From Atopobium sp. oral taxon 810 str. F0209 (lineage in GTDB: Bacteria > Actinomycetota > Coriobacteriia > Coriobacteriales > Atopobiaceae): a stretch of 64,000 nucleotides of DNA. The first letter of the stretch is position 1. Each line of letters starts with the position of its first letter. Positions 18,175 to 27,000 of this stretch are shown here, piece by piece. The notes beneath the pieces are model-generated. The model ran no database searches and had not been told where the DNA came from. It saw only the letters and a list, made by a program, of their open reading frames with translations. Position numbers and translations under genes: made by a program. The stretch lies in NCBI RefSeq assembly GCF_000466405.1, contig NZ_KE952934.1:46343-110342 (forward strand), given 5' to 3'.

Positions 18175-18615
18175 GATTGACTCCTTTCAAAGAGCTACAG
18201 AACTATAACGAAGCAAACTTCTAGGATTTTGTGAGACACATACTTCGTCAGTCATGTACCCAGTTATACCCCTCGCCACATGCAAATAGACATCAGAAAC
18301 GTGATTGTTGGGATCGCTTTGGTAAATGGTGCGTATTCCCTGTGCGGCATAATAACGGACAAGAGCTTTTTAGGCCTCAACATTGCTACGAAGGATTTGG
18401 ATTCTCTTCTATCCTGAGTCCCACTTATGTGCGTTGCCGCGCGTTCATTCTATTCCCACGCGCACACGCTGCCTCCACACGTTCGCACCGTCACCGCAGC
18501 TCGCACCGTCACCGCAGCTCGCGCTATCCCCGCACGTTTGCGCTGTCACCGCGGCTCATGCTGTCACAGCGAGCACACACGCCGTCTGCAATACGAGTCA
18601 GAGGACTCGTGTCCC
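18175..18615. repeat. Gene-free gap with an 18-bp tandem repeat
   Basis: This 441-nt gap between two minus-strand genes holds no supported gene. An 18-bp unit starting TCGCACCGTCACC is repeated exactly at 18483-18500 and 18501-18518, followed by degenerate copies to about 18570. The sequence is more GC-rich here than around it. Confidence 0.55.
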
Positions 18616-19665
18616 TTATTTCTTAAGCGAATGAATAAGAGAAACGAGCTGATCTGCCGCCTCGGAGGTCGTTGACCAACTCGTTGCAAATCTCACTAGT
18701 TGACGACCATCAGGCCACATCTCCATAAAACCATACTCAACTGACTCATTCAGCTGCGCAATTGTAGTCTCATCTGCAAGGAAAAAGACTTGGTTAGTCG
18801 GAGCAGGATAGGGCATCTCAAAGCCCTCCTCCGCCAAAGCTGCACGAATCCTATCAGCCGCCTCAATCGCAGGACGACCCACCTCCGCATAAAAATTATT
18901 CTCAAACAAGGCGCCAAACTGTACACCAAACAGACGACCTTTGGCAAAGAGCGCTCCGTGCTGCTTCATCTGTGTAAAGAAACGTGGCACAATACCAGCC
19001 TTTGGGAATACGACCGCTTCACCACAAAGAGCACCACACTTGGTACCGCCGATATAAAACGCATCACAGAGGCGCGCAAGATCTGACAGGCTTACATCAT
19101 TTACAGGACAGGCGAGTGCATAGGCTAGACGCGCTCCATCAACAAAAAGCGGCATATGCTTTTCATGACAAAGCGCTGAAAGCTCCTCTAGCTCGGAGAG
19201 AGAATAAAGCGTGCCATATTCCGTTGGCTGAGAGATATATACCATGCCGGGTTCGACCATATGCTCCCAGTTTGCGTCGTCCTCCCAAGTCTCGCGACAG
19301 ACGCGCACGAGAGCAGCATCAAGCTTGCCTAGCTCACCAGCAATAGCAATTACCTTGTGTCCGCTATATTCAATAGCCCCAGCTTCATGCACACTCACAT
19401 GGCCAGAATCCGCAGCTATAACCCCCTGCCACGGGTGCAACAGTGCATCAATTACCACCTGATTAGTCTGCGTGCCGCCACCAAGAAAATACACTTCACC
19501 CTCAGGACACCCGCATGCTGCAAGGATTTTCGTTCGTGCATCATCACAAAAAGGATCATACCCGTAACCGCCAACGCTTTCCCTATTGGTATCAACAAGC
19601 GCTTGCAACAGCCGAGGATGCGCATCCTCCATATAATCAGATGCAAAATGAAGTCTCTCGCTCAT
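18616..19665 (-). CDS. Low-specificity threonine aldolase family enzyme (PLP)
   Basis: A 349-residue fold-type I PLP enzyme. SVGGYGYDP near residue 32 and FYIGGTKCGALCGEAVVFP (the lysine that binds PLP, about residue 200) mark the beta-eliminating lyase/threonine aldolase group, which splits threonine or related beta-hydroxy amino acids into glycine and an aldehyde. GGGTQTNQ matches the phosphate loop. The start is preceded by GAGGAG. It is an isolated gene; real substrate preference cannot be told from sequence. Confidence 0.88.
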   Translation of the reverse strand: MSERLHFASDYMEDAHPRLLQALVDTNRESVGGYGYDPFCDDARTKILAACGCPEGEVYFLGGGTQTNQVVIDALLHPWQGVIAADSGHVSVHEAGAIEYSGHKVIAIAGELGKLDAALVRVCRETWEDDANWEHMVEPGMVYISQPTEYGTLYSLSELEELSALCHEKHMPLFVDGARLAYALACPVNDVSLSDLARLCDAFYIGGTKCGALCGEAVVFPKAGIVPRFFTQMKQHGALFAKGRLFGVQFGALFENNFYAEVGRPAIEAADRIRAALAEEGFEMPYPAPTNQVFFLADETTIAQLNESVEYGFMEMWPDGRQLVRFATSWSTTSEAADQLVSLIHSLKK

Positions 19666-19757
19666 ATTCGCTCCTCAAGACCAGTATTGCACTCCAACCC
19701 ATCGGTACGGCATCTCATTCTACGCCCTTGTTCTGAGTCATACCGAGTGCCAAACGC

Positions 19758-19886
19758 CACGTTCCATTTCATGCCAAATGCCAAACGTCACGTTCTACTT
19801 CACTTTTTTGCCAAAAGCCACGCTTTGTTTCACGCCTAAAAATTTACCTGCACAAACGTGAAGGGTGATGAATTAGGGACCCTTTC
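19758..19886. repeat. Intergenic fragments of dispersed repeats
   Basis: GCCACGTTCCATTTCAT at about 19758 recurs exactly at about 23945-23961. GATGAATTAGG(G)ACCCTTT at 19867-19885 matches, in reverse with one change, the repeat at 23997-24020. Variants of CCAAA(A/T)G(C/T)CACG occur three times between 19750 and 19830. The gap 19666-19954 holds no gene. Confidence 0.55.
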
Positions 19887-19954
19887 GAGTGAGAGAATGA
19901 GCACACCCAACACAACAATAAAGACTCTCGCAACAAGACAGTGTGTAGAAAACT

Positions 19955-20728
19955 CTATTCAACCTCGTTCTCCCAATACCCAAAGGCATCGCCCCAGGGA
20001 TCTTTGGATCCCTGTGCACGGAAGTATTCCTCTGCATCATCGGCGTAGTCCTCGGGGCTATCGTAATCCCAAGGATCAAGCAGCTCAATTAGCTTATTCT
20101 CTGGTTTGGATGTTCCGTATATCTTCTTTGCCTTTCGCTCTACACCAGTACCTGAACGGTCAGGCAAAGAACGCAGCTCGCCATTTTCATCTCGCCAATA
20201 GTCAGTATCCCTGTTGCGATATGCAACGTCGATAATCTTGTAATCCTTACTATAGGCTTCATAGATGACATCGCCCGAATCTGCCGCCCAGTAATAATAA
20301 TATGCACCCCGATAGCGACCTGAAGTCATTTTCTTTGCAGCTGAACTTGATGCGCCCAGTCCTGTTTTATTGATTAATCTGACATCCATTCCAACAAAAG
20401 GCAGGCTTTGAGAAACAGACTTGCCACTGGGAGCAAGTTCCTTGTCGGGATCGAGCGTGGGTTCAGAGTCAGAGTCGGATTCCGATTTGGGTACAGTGGT
20501 GTACTCACTGCTTGAGCCACTGATAAACGTATCGTCTGAACCATTGTTAATGCCACTCATACCAGATTCGGGCGATGAGATTGTTGTGGTGTTTGCACTT
20601 TCCACCTTCGGTTTTGCATCCTTTGTAGAGCTGGTTTTTACAACCCACGCCACAAGTATCAATACCAGCGCACCCACCACAGCATAGCCCGTGCGATGCA
20701 TAAAACCTATTTGCCTGAACTTTTTCAT
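19955..20728 (-). CDS. Membrane-anchored protein of unknown function with Ser-rich linker
   Basis: The 257-residue protein has one N-terminal helix (about 13-31), a Ser/Thr/acidic linker to about residue 100, then a compact external domain starting PFVGMDVRLINKTGLG and ending in an Asp/Tyr-rich tail (DPWDYDSPEDYADDAEEYF). I do not recognise a characterised family. The start at 20728 follows AGGGAT; a start at 20761 would add 11 residues. It is the third gene, after a 191-nt gap, of a minus-strand set with two DUF4230-like proteins, so it may act with them at the envelope. Confidence 0.7.
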   Translation of the reverse strand: MKKFRQIGFMHRTGYAVVGALVLILVAWVVKTSSTKDAKPKVESANTTTISSPESGMSGINNGSDDTFISGSSSEYTTVPKSESDSDSEPTLDPDKELAPSGKSVSQSLPFVGMDVRLINKTGLGASSSAAKKMTSGRYRGAYYYYWAADSGDVIYEAYSKDYKIIDVAYRNRDTDYWRDENGELRSLPDRSGTGVERKAKKIYGTSKPENKLIELLDPWDYDSPEDYADDAEEYFRAQGSKDPWGDAFGYWENEVE

Positions 20729-20919
20729 TTCGCTATCCCTCGCCCAGCTGGACATCTGCATAGCTACTACTTCTCTCTATTGTAATAACTCAGAATTTGC
20801 CACAACGTTGTAGTGCTTTTCTTACCAGTTGGAGAGAAGGGCATGCAGCAGAGCGAATAGGGGTCAAAAAGGATGCGACCCTTAACGGACCACACCCCTT
20901 TTGCTGCGACAACCTATCT

Positions 20920-21507
20920 TTACTCTACATCCTCAAATTCAACCTTATAATCCTCACCAATCGCCTTGCCAACATTTTGAACGTAGCCAGTTATAAGGTC
21001 TTCTGCGCGACTCCGTGCCTGTTTTAGCATGACTGTATCCGCTTTTGCTGCCTTCTCGAGGTCATCTTGCGCATTGCTGATTGCTTTATTTTTTTCGCTA
21101 ATCGAAAGATCTGGCAAGAAAGCTATTGGCTTGTTTTCCGCAACTAGCTGAATGGTTTCCTCCTGCAAGTCGGGCCGGCCAAAAACCTGAGGTTGCGGCA
21201 TTTTCACTGTAACAACCATACGTGTGCCAACTTTATGCGGATGCCCGATTTCAAGCTTATTTGCGTCGATTCCATAAGTCACAATCGCATCATATTCGAA
21301 CCACGACCTCCGGTCGAGGAAAAGAACTTTTGAGGTATGACGAGCAACATTGTGCGTATATACCTTGTATGTCGCCAGTTCCGCCACTGCGCGCGCATTG
21401 GAGAAGTCAGGCTCTTTTGCCCCTTTATTTTGCTTACAGCCACACATAGAAAAAAGGCAACCACAGAGACACAACGCCGTAAGAAAAGGAATGATTTTAC
21501 GCCGCAT
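20920..21507 (-). CDS. DUF4230-like lipoprotein
   Basis: A 195-residue predicted lipoprotein. The N-terminus MRRKIIPFLTALCLCGCLFS is basic then hydrophobic, with cysteines suited to signal peptidase II cleavage (probably CGC near residues 23-25). The mature part begins an AVAELATYKVYTH strand and carries VTVKMPQPQVFG, a pattern shared with DUF4230 proteins and with the gene just upstream, to which it appears paralogous. The start overlaps that gene's end by 11 nt, so they are coupled. Function unknown. Confidence 0.75.
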   Translation of the reverse strand: MRRKIIPFLTALCLCGCLFSMCGCKQNKGAKEPDFSNARAVAELATYKVYTHNVARHTSKVLFLDRRSWFEYDAIVTYGIDANKLEIGHPHKVGTRMVVTVKMPQPQVFGRPDLQEETIQLVAENKPIAFLPDLSISEKNKAISNAQDDLEKAAKADTVMLKQARSRAEDLITGYVQNVGKAIGEDYKVEFEDVE

Positions 21508-22441
21508 TTGTATCACCCTCACTCACGTTAGTGTTCTCTGGCTTATCTTCTGGCCATACGATTTTATAGCCCTTGGATTCCAGAAGATTCATTGAAAGCC
21601 CTTCCACAACTTTGCGCGCATTACCAGTAGCTAGACTTTTGATATCTGCTTTTTTCTTAACTTCAGAAATGGCATCCTCTTTGCATGCTGTTAGAACCGA
21701 TGCCTGGTTGATGTTTTGTGCGTCACGCTCAAGACAGTCAATACGATCATCCACATTAGGATCAGATATGGTCATCTCGGGCAAAGTGGGAATAACAACC
21801 TTTGCCTTATCGTCCACAGCGTAGGTGATATCGCCAGGGTTAAAACTAGCCTTGAACTGTGCTTTATAGTAAATGTGCAAGGGATCTTTTTTATGTCCAT
21901 CACCCTTGTATATGGCAATACCTTCGTAGTTAAAATCAACCACAGCAAGTTCATTGATGGCTACTACCTTGCTAATTTGAGCAGAAGTTAAAGTTTCAGA
22001 AGGACGCGTTGAGGACCAGCCAACATATCCTCCGATTGAAATAACGGCCGCAACCGCAAGAATTATCAGCACTCCCTTTACTCCTAGGAAGCGAAAAATA
22101 CGCCCAGCTATCTTTTTTCGTTGCTTTGATCTTTCTTCGGAAACTTTAGCCTTAGCTTTGCGTCTGGCTGTTTTGAGTTCTAATTCTGCTTTAACAGAAG
22201 CTTCCTTTGCTTTTGCCTGAACCTCTGCGAGGCGCGCCTGAGCTTCTGCTTCCGTAATGGCTGTCTGCGCCTTCGCTTTTGCAATAGCTAGCTCTGCCTC
22301 GGCTTTTGCCTTTGCAAGCTCAATCTCCTCAGCAGAAAGGTGGATGTCTGGGACCTCAATCACATCTGCATCCTTGGCTTCGCCAAGTGGATCTAATGCT
22401 TCAGAGTCGACCCCCCCCCTGACTAATTTCCAATTTATCAT
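21497..22441 (-). CDS. DUF4230-like membrane protein with charged coiled-coil N-terminus
   Basis: The 314-residue protein has an Ala/Lys/Glu-rich coiled coil (about 40-110), one membrane helix (about 125-147) and an external DUF4230-like domain with INELAVVDFNYEG and VVIPTLPEMTISD. The ATG at 22441 has only a weak AGAAG site. A better start, ATG at 22463 behind CAGGA, is in another frame and would join this gene if the nine-G run at 22411-22419 had eight G. The intact reading frame may therefore switch on and off, or one base may be miscounted. It leads the set with the genes at 20920 and 19955. Function unknown. Confidence 0.72.
   Translation of the reverse strand: MINWKLVRGGVDSEALDPLGEAKDADVIEVPDIHLSAEEIELAKAKAEAELAIAKAKAQTAITEAEAQARLAEVQAKAKEASVKAELELKTARRKAKAKVSEERSKQRKKIAGRIFRFLGVKGVLIILAVAAVISIGGYVGWSSTRPSETLTSAQISKVVAINELAVVDFNYEGIAIYKGDGHKKDPLHIYYKAQFKASFNPGDITYAVDDKAKVVIPTLPEMTISDPNVDDRIDCLERDAQNINQASVLTACKEDAISEVKKKADIKSLATGNARKVVEGLSMNLLESKGYKIVWPEDKPENTNVSEGDTNAA
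22411..22419 (-). repeat. Nine-base G homopolymer at the 5' end of the DUF4230-like gene
   Basis: On the coding strand nine consecutive G follow AGTCA. In the present register the frame from the well-placed ATG at 22463 ends at a TGA shortly after, while the frame from ATG 22441 runs on. Loss of one G would fuse the 22463 start to the long frame. Runs of this length are slip-prone in bacteria and in sequencing. Confidence 0.7.
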
Positions 22442-22656
22442 TTACTTCTGAGTTGGTACTCATTGATTCCTGAGGCTTCTCATACAAGGAGTCATGATCC
22501 CTTTCATCCACGCCAGACCTCCTAACCTTTTCCAGTAACTTCACCCGGGCAGTGCCTTCATTATATGAAATGCAAATTACGCGAGCTGGATTAATTTGAA
22601 CAAGGACAAACATAATTCTGTGGGTGGCATTTGTATGCACAGGTATTTCTTATTGT

Positions 22657-22695
22657 GGGCAACTCGGGCAACTCAGCTCTCAACTTGTGCAAGTT
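22657..22695 (+). promoter_or_regulatory. Tandem 9-bp repeat and palindrome upstream of the LytTR gene
   Basis: GGGCAACTC is repeated directly at 22657-22665 and 22666-22674, followed by the palindrome AACTTG-TG-CAAGTT at 22682-22695. They lie 70-108 nt before the LytTR start. LytTR proteins often bind direct repeats at their own promoters, so autoregulation is plausible. Confidence 0.4.
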
Positions 22696-22764
22696 AACGT
22701 AACCAGAAGCGCATTTTCTCTCTCCTCCCTTATGCTTTCATTACACGAAGATATGGGAGAAGAG

Positions 22765-23214
22765 ATGCTTATACAGCACATACAACAAGAGGGCCAGCGC
22801 GACATCAAGGTAGTCGTAACCAGTGCGCCATCTGACCCGCGCGCAACGAGGATTGTTGATAAGCTCAAAACACTCGATGGGAAGCTCATCGCATATGAAC
22901 CTGGCACTATAACACGCCGCATGCTGCCATATAGCGAGGTGCTATTCATTGATATCCGTGCTCATCAATGCTGGATTCACTGTACTCATGGCATCGAGTT
23001 CGAAAGTTCTCAGCGCCTTTACGAACTAGCGGAGTCACTTGCGCATACAGAATTCATTCGTATATCAAAGCAAGTTATTGTCAATTTCGACAAGGTCGTG
23101 CGTATCCGACCTGAATTCAACCACCGTCTTATGCTTGAGCTAGAAGATGGTACGCAGGTACTCGTCACACGCAGCTACGTATCCGAAATTAAACGACGAC
23201 TTAGCATGCTATAG
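22765..23214 (+). CDS. LytTR DNA-binding regulator
   Basis: A 149-residue protein with a short N-terminal region and a C-terminal LytTR domain (about 50-149): EVLFIDIRAHQCWIH, a FESSQRLYELAESL helix, TEFIRISKQVIVNFDKV and VTRSYVSEIKRRL. It has no receiver domain, as in stand-alone LytTR regulatory systems. The ATG at 22765 follows GGGAGAAGAG; earlier in-frame starts lack a site. The next gene encodes a four-helix DUF3021 protein, the usual membrane partner that restrains such regulators. Confidence 0.9.
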   Translation: MLIQHIQQEGQRDIKVVVTSAPSDPRATRIVDKLKTLDGKLIAYEPGTITRRMLPYSEVLFIDIRAHQCWIHCTHGIEFESSQRLYELAESLAHTEFIRISKQVIVNFDKVVRIRPEFNHRLMLELEDGTQVLVTRSYVSEIKRRLSML

Positions 23215-23252
23215 GTCCCAACCATATATCCGTATTCTAAGAAAGGACAGCT

Positions 23253-23744
23253 ATGAAAACAGAAAATGGCACGCTTTCTACCAGTATATTTGGCGAAGCA
23301 TACGAGCATAAATCATTAACCGTAGTTGTGCGCGGCATATTCAGCGGCAGCGTATTTGCAGTTGTATTGCTACTTCTCTCTTGCATTTTTTGCGCAGTAA
23401 CAGGCAGGTGGAATCAGGGGATAGCTATGTGCTGTTCTTTTATCGTAGCGAGCCTTTTGGGGGGATTGTTACAGCAATTTTGGTTTAGCTATGCACTGCT
23501 CATCAAGCCAAACTACCCCATTAGAATTGCTGGTTTTGGTCTCAGCTACTTTGTAGTTCTTGCATTTTGTGCTGCATTAGGCGCGTGGTTTCCCGCAAAA
23601 AACCCTAATGCATGGATTGGTTTTACAGTTTCCTACCTGCTCATTCTTGCCATCATTACCGCTGGCTTTACTCTTGCATTTCGCCGTCAAGGCGCCAGCT
23701 ACAGCGAACGCCTCGCTACCTACCGCAAACAACAAAACAAGTAA
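23253..23744 (+). CDS. DUF3021 membrane protein, partner of the LytTR regulator
   Basis: This 163-residue protein has four predicted membrane helices (about 24-48, 58-78, 90-112, 122-142), the DUF3021 pattern. In known LytTR/DUF3021 pairs the membrane protein is encoded directly after the regulator and is thought to hold it inactive; that role here is inferred from order and fold. AAGGACAGCT precedes the ATG, and the gap from the regulator is 38 nt. Confidence 0.85.
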   Translation: MKTENGTLSTSIFGEAYEHKSLTVVVRGIFSGSVFAVVLLLLSCIFCAVTGRWNQGIAMCCSFIVASLLGGLLQQFWFSYALLIKPNYPIRIAGFGLSYFVVLAFCAALGAWFPAKNPNAWIGFTVSYLLILAIITAGFTLAFRRQGASYSERLATYRKQQNK

Positions 23745-23805
23745 TCAGCAATCCAAATCAAAACAGGTAACCAACAATCCAGTAACCATCAATCAAAGTT
23801 CCCAC

Positions 23806-23840
23806 AAAGGGGCTGTATCAAAAGTAATGCAGCCCTTTTT
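23806..23840 (+). terminator. Rho-independent terminator after the LytTR/DUF3021 pair
   Basis: AAAGGGGCTG pairs with CAGCCCTTTT (one G bulged) over a 14-nt loop and runs into five T. It lies 62 nt after the DUF3021 stop. Confidence 0.8.
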
Positions 23841-23995
23841 GGTGCGCCGAGCTGATGGGTAGCATGCTATCGACTTACTTCTGTAATGCTCTGCGTGTCA
23901 AAAGTCACACGCTCTTCCAAGCAGCGCAGTTCTGCTTATCAAAAGCCACGTTCCATTTCATCCTGCATGGCCACACGAATTCTCGGATCCAGACC

Positions 23996-24135
23996 AAAAG
24001 GGTTCCTAATTCATCATCTCGTGCGAAAAGGGTTCCTGATTCTCTTTTAGGACTACAAATGCGCAGGTAATTTTTTCGCCTGTGATGCTTTAGGAACCCT
24101 TTTCGACAGCGGGTGATGCTTTAGGAACCCTTTTT
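23996..24135. repeat. Compound palindromic element with AAAAGGGTTCCT ends
   Basis: AAAAGGGTTCCT occurs twice at the left (23997 and 24017 areas) and its reverse complement AGGAACCCTTTT twice at the right (about 24092 and 24122). The central AAATGCGCAGGT at 24056-24067 matches, in reverse, the core of the element at 5404. The whole can fold into a long nested stem. Together with the next element it fills the 764-nt gap 23745-24508, which has no gene. Confidence 0.7.
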
Positions 24136-24198
24136 AAAGTGGGAGCATGAACAACGCATTCCTGCTTGCCAAAAGTCAAAATTTAGATAGATTTCGAT

Positions 24199-24308
24199 AG
24201 ATGGTTCATTTTTCGAGTTATAGGAAAATCTGACCTGCGCTTTTACGCTCGCTTACCTCGAAACTTGAACCATCTGTGAGTGTCGTGTTCGAAACTTGAA
24301 CCATTTGC
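24199..24308. repeat. Palindromic element, second clear copy, with extra right arm
   Basis: AGATGGTTCATTTTTCGAG (24199-24217) pairs with the arm ending ACTTGAACCATCT (to 24275) with two mismatches. A second right arm, TTCGAAACTTGAACCATTTG, follows at about 24289-24308. The interior (TTATAGGAAAATCTGACCTG...) is clearly related to that of the copy at 30497. Confidence 0.75.
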
Positions 24309-24508
24309 GGTTTGTATCCCACCTGCACTCGGTTTTTTAGCTAACGCTCATTAATTTAACTAGCACACATGAAGTTTGATGCGATACGTATACATTTGTG
24401 TAGGATAATTCTTCTGTCAGTTTTCTATACTAGAAAAAAGTCATTTGAATACCTAGTTTTGCTGTATCCCAACCAGCATTTCAAGCGCGACACAAAGAAG
24501 GGATCCCT

Positions 24509-25585
24509 GTGAATTTGCCTTGGAACCTCATCGTTTCACTGATTGCCACCATCCCACTGACAATCTCCGTCTTTCTTTTTGTCAGACAATGGCGACGCGA
24601 ACGCAGAGTCCTAAGGTTGGCCGCAGAACTAGGGTTAGTTATTCTTTGCTTGGTATTCTTTATTGGCGGTATCAGTACACAGCTGGGGACTGAGTCGCCT
24701 TTTGTTCGCATCGGATTGGTAATACTTGCCATTATGGCGCTCGTTATTATTAGTTTCCCTTTTGTACTCATTATTTCTGCCATTGTGACAGGCATAACTC
24801 TTATTCGCCACGAAGGCCTCAAGCCGAGGAACTTGCTTTCCCTAAGTACTGGCTTACTTGCTCTGTTTTATCCTCTGGCGTGGAAACTCTTTCAACCTCA
24901 AACGAGCAACAGTACCCTTCTCACCATCTTTGGGATTGCATACACACTGTTCTCCACAGCGGTAGCCTTTATTTCCATTCTCTTTTTGCTCTACGTAGTA
25001 GCAAGCTGGCTCAATCTTATCCCCCTGCGTCGCAAACACTACGACTACATTGTTGTATTGGGAGCAGGACTCAGCGAAGGTCGAAAGGTGACTCCTTTGC
25101 TTGCCAAGCGCGTAGAAACGGGCATCAAGGCTTGGCACAAAAACCCCGATAGCACACTTATCATGTCAGGTGGACAAGGCGCAGATGAACTTGTCCCCGA
25201 GGCGCAGGCGATGAGCGAATACGCAATTGAACAGGGTATTCCCAAGGCAGCACTTATTGAAGAAAACCGCTCGGTCAACACGCTACAAAATATTCAGTTT
25301 TCCTTTGACATCATCAACGCTAAAGGCGGCACCAACCCCAACGTCAACCCACATGTGTTAATCGTGTCAGATGACTACCACGTATTTCGCGCACTGCTTC
25401 TCGCGCGCAACAATGGCTTTATGTGCGATGGACGCGGTTCACGCACACGCCTGTACTTCTACATCAATGCAATGGTACGCGAGTTTGTCGCATTTCTTGT
25501 ATCTCAAAAAGCCCAACTCGCAAAACCACTGGCTATTGTTTTAGGTCTGGAGCTTTTTGTATTTATCATACAGTTGGTCTCGTAG
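24509..25585 (+). CDS. DUF218 (YdcF/SanA-like) membrane protein
   Basis: A 358-residue protein with about five N-terminal helices (to about residue 165) and a cytoplasm- or surface-facing DUF218 domain starting YDYIVVLGAGLSEGRKVTP. It also holds LIMSGGQGADEL, a PEAQAMSEYAIEQGIP helix, the ENRSVNTLQNI motif and a late VSDDYHVFRALLLARNNGF. Related proteins (SanA, ElyC) affect envelope integrity and cell-wall precursor use; the exact reaction is not known. It starts with GTG after AAGAAGGG. Stands alone, 56 nt before ogt. Confidence 0.88.
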   Translation: MNLPWNLIVSLIATIPLTISVFLFVRQWRRERRVLRLAAELGLVILCLVFFIGGISTQLGTESPFVRIGLVILAIMALVIISFPFVLIISAIVTGITLIRHEGLKPRNLLSLSTGLLALFYPLAWKLFQPQTSNSTLLTIFGIAYTLFSTAVAFISILFLLYVVASWLNLIPLRRKHYDYIVVLGAGLSEGRKVTPLLAKRVETGIKAWHKNPDSTLIMSGGQGADELVPEAQAMSEYAIEQGIPKAALIEENRSVNTLQNIQFSFDIINAKGGTNPNVNPHVLIVSDDYHVFRALLLARNNGFMCDGRGSRTRLYFYINAMVREFVAFLVSQKAQLAKPLAIVLGLELFVFIIQLVS

Positions 25586-25641
25586 CGTGTATCAGTGCAT
25601 TATTTCCCAAGAGGTTACATCCATAAAATGGAGGTATAAGG

Positions 25642-26226
25642 ATGATTGAGTTGGAGAAAAAGATGTTCCCCGTCTATTTTGCCACCTACTCGTCCCCTTT
25701 GGGCAAAATTTCCCTTGCTGCCAACACAGAAGGACTTTGTGGGGCATGGTTTGAAAACCAAGCGCATTTCGAAGAAAAGCTCGCTATACGTCTAGGCATT
25801 TCAACGGTGGATTTGCCCCACGGCGACATCAAAAGAAACGCAAGTCTCCAGAGTTCGCAGTCTATCTTACTTACCTGCAAATGGCTTGACGCTTACTTTG
25901 CAGGTGAAATACCTACTGCCCTCCCTCCTTTTTCTCTTCATGGGACAGCTTTTCAGGAGGAAGTATGGGCACAGCTAACTCAAATTCCTTATGGCATGCA
26001 TACTACTTACGGCACACTTGCACATCAGATAGAAACTCAGCGAAATGACGGGCGACGCGTATCGCCTAGAGCCGTTGGCTCGGCAGTCGCACGCAATCCT
26101 ATTTCAATTATTATTCCGTGTCACCGCGTTATAGGTGCAAATGGTAGCCTTACAGGTTATGCGGGCGGTCTTCAGCGCAAACAAAAACTTCTTGCCTTTG
26201 AACAAAGGACTATTGGAGTAATGTGA
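25642..26226 (+). CDS. ogt: Methylated-DNA-protein-cysteine methyltransferase Ogt
   Basis: Repairs O6-methylguanine in DNA by moving the methyl group to its own cysteine, a suicide reaction. The 194-residue protein has Cys160 in IIIPCHRVIG, the acceptor motif, followed by SLTGYAGGLQRKQ, which binds the flipped base, and a helix-turn-helix region with PYGMHTTYGTLA. GGAGG lies upstream of the ATG. The N-terminal MIELEKKMFPVYF extension is short. A Crp/Fnr gene follows in the same direction after 39 nt. Confidence 0.94.
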   Translation: MIELEKKMFPVYFATYSSPLGKISLAANTEGLCGAWFENQAHFEEKLAIRLGISTVDLPHGDIKRNASLQSSQSILLTCKWLDAYFAGEIPTALPPFSLHGTAFQEEVWAQLTQIPYGMHTTYGTLAHQIETQRNDGRRVSPRAVGSAVARNPISIIIPCHRVIGANGSLTGYAGGLQRKQKLLAFEQRTIGVM

Positions 26227-26265
26227 CGCAGTATGCATCAAAATATAAATAAAAGCAGGGATAAC

Positions 26266-27000
26266 ATGGCAGAAAGCTACCACGAAAGCACCCACAGCAA
26301 CCCAAAGGAAAATAATGCCAGCCCAAAGGATGCGAACCACACTTTTATGAGTTCTATCCATTTGTTTGCTGGACTGCCTGATGATGCCAAAGAAGATCTT
26401 ATCTCAGGAGCAATACATGCATTACGGCCAAAAGGATCCATCTTGGTACATGAAGGCGATCCCATTAATTCCATTATTATTGTTCGCTCGGGTCGCATCA
26501 AAACATTTCGTACCGACAGTGATGGCCAGGAATACGTATTGGATGTTCTCCATGATGGGCAGGCAATTTGGCATGGCGTATTTATGGAAGAGCAGACCTA
26601 TCACTACTCCGTAGGATGTCTTACCGATGTTGATCTGTATGTCATTCGCCGCCCTCATTTTGAGGCGCTCATCAAAAACAATCCTAGGGTAGCCATAGGA
26701 CTTGTACATATGCTTGGCGCAGAACTTTTTGAAGCCGAAGAAAAAATTATGATGCTGGGTATACGTGACCCCCAGCGTAGGCTTGCAGAGTATCTGCTGT
26801 ATCGAGATGAGCGATGCGTCGGCCCTGAAATTCGTCTTAAGTTACAAGATATTGCGGGCTCTGTTGGACTACGACCCGAGACGGTTTCACGCACTCTAAG
26901 TACCTTTGAACGCAAAGGTATGTTGCGTAGAGTTGGACAAGGAAGACTCTTGTTGCTCGATCGTTCTGCTTTACACGACGTAGCAGTTGGAAGCAACTAA
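26266..27000 (+). CDS. Crp/Fnr family transcription regulator without Fe-S cysteines
   Basis: A 244-residue regulator with a cyclic-nucleotide-fold sensor (about 35-150: GSILVHEGDPINSIIIVRSG) and a C-terminal helix-turn-helix with a VGLRPETVSRTLSTFE recognition helix. The E-x-x-S-R pattern is that of FNR, which reads TTGAT. Only two cysteines occur and none form the N-terminal [4Fe-4S] set, so it is not an oxygen sensor of the E. coli FNR type. AGGG supports the ATG at 26266 over 26233. It lies 272 nt before pflA, whose promoter has an FNR-like box. Confidence 0.88.
   Translation: MAESYHESTHSNPKENNASPKDANHTFMSSIHLFAGLPDDAKEDLISGAIHALRPKGSILVHEGDPINSIIIVRSGRIKTFRTDSDGQEYVLDVLHDGQAIWHGVFMEEQTYHYSVGCLTDVDLYVIRRPHFEALIKNNPRVAIGLVHMLGAELFEAEEKIMMLGIRDPQRRLAEYLLYRDERCVGPEIRLKLQDIAGSVGLRPETVSRTLSTFERKGMLRRVGQGRLLLLDRSALHDVAVGSN

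Noticed and set aside
18427..18675. Overlapping plus-strand frames in the 18-bp tandem repeat area
   Set aside because: Low-complexity repeats open all frames; no ribosome site or conserved motif.
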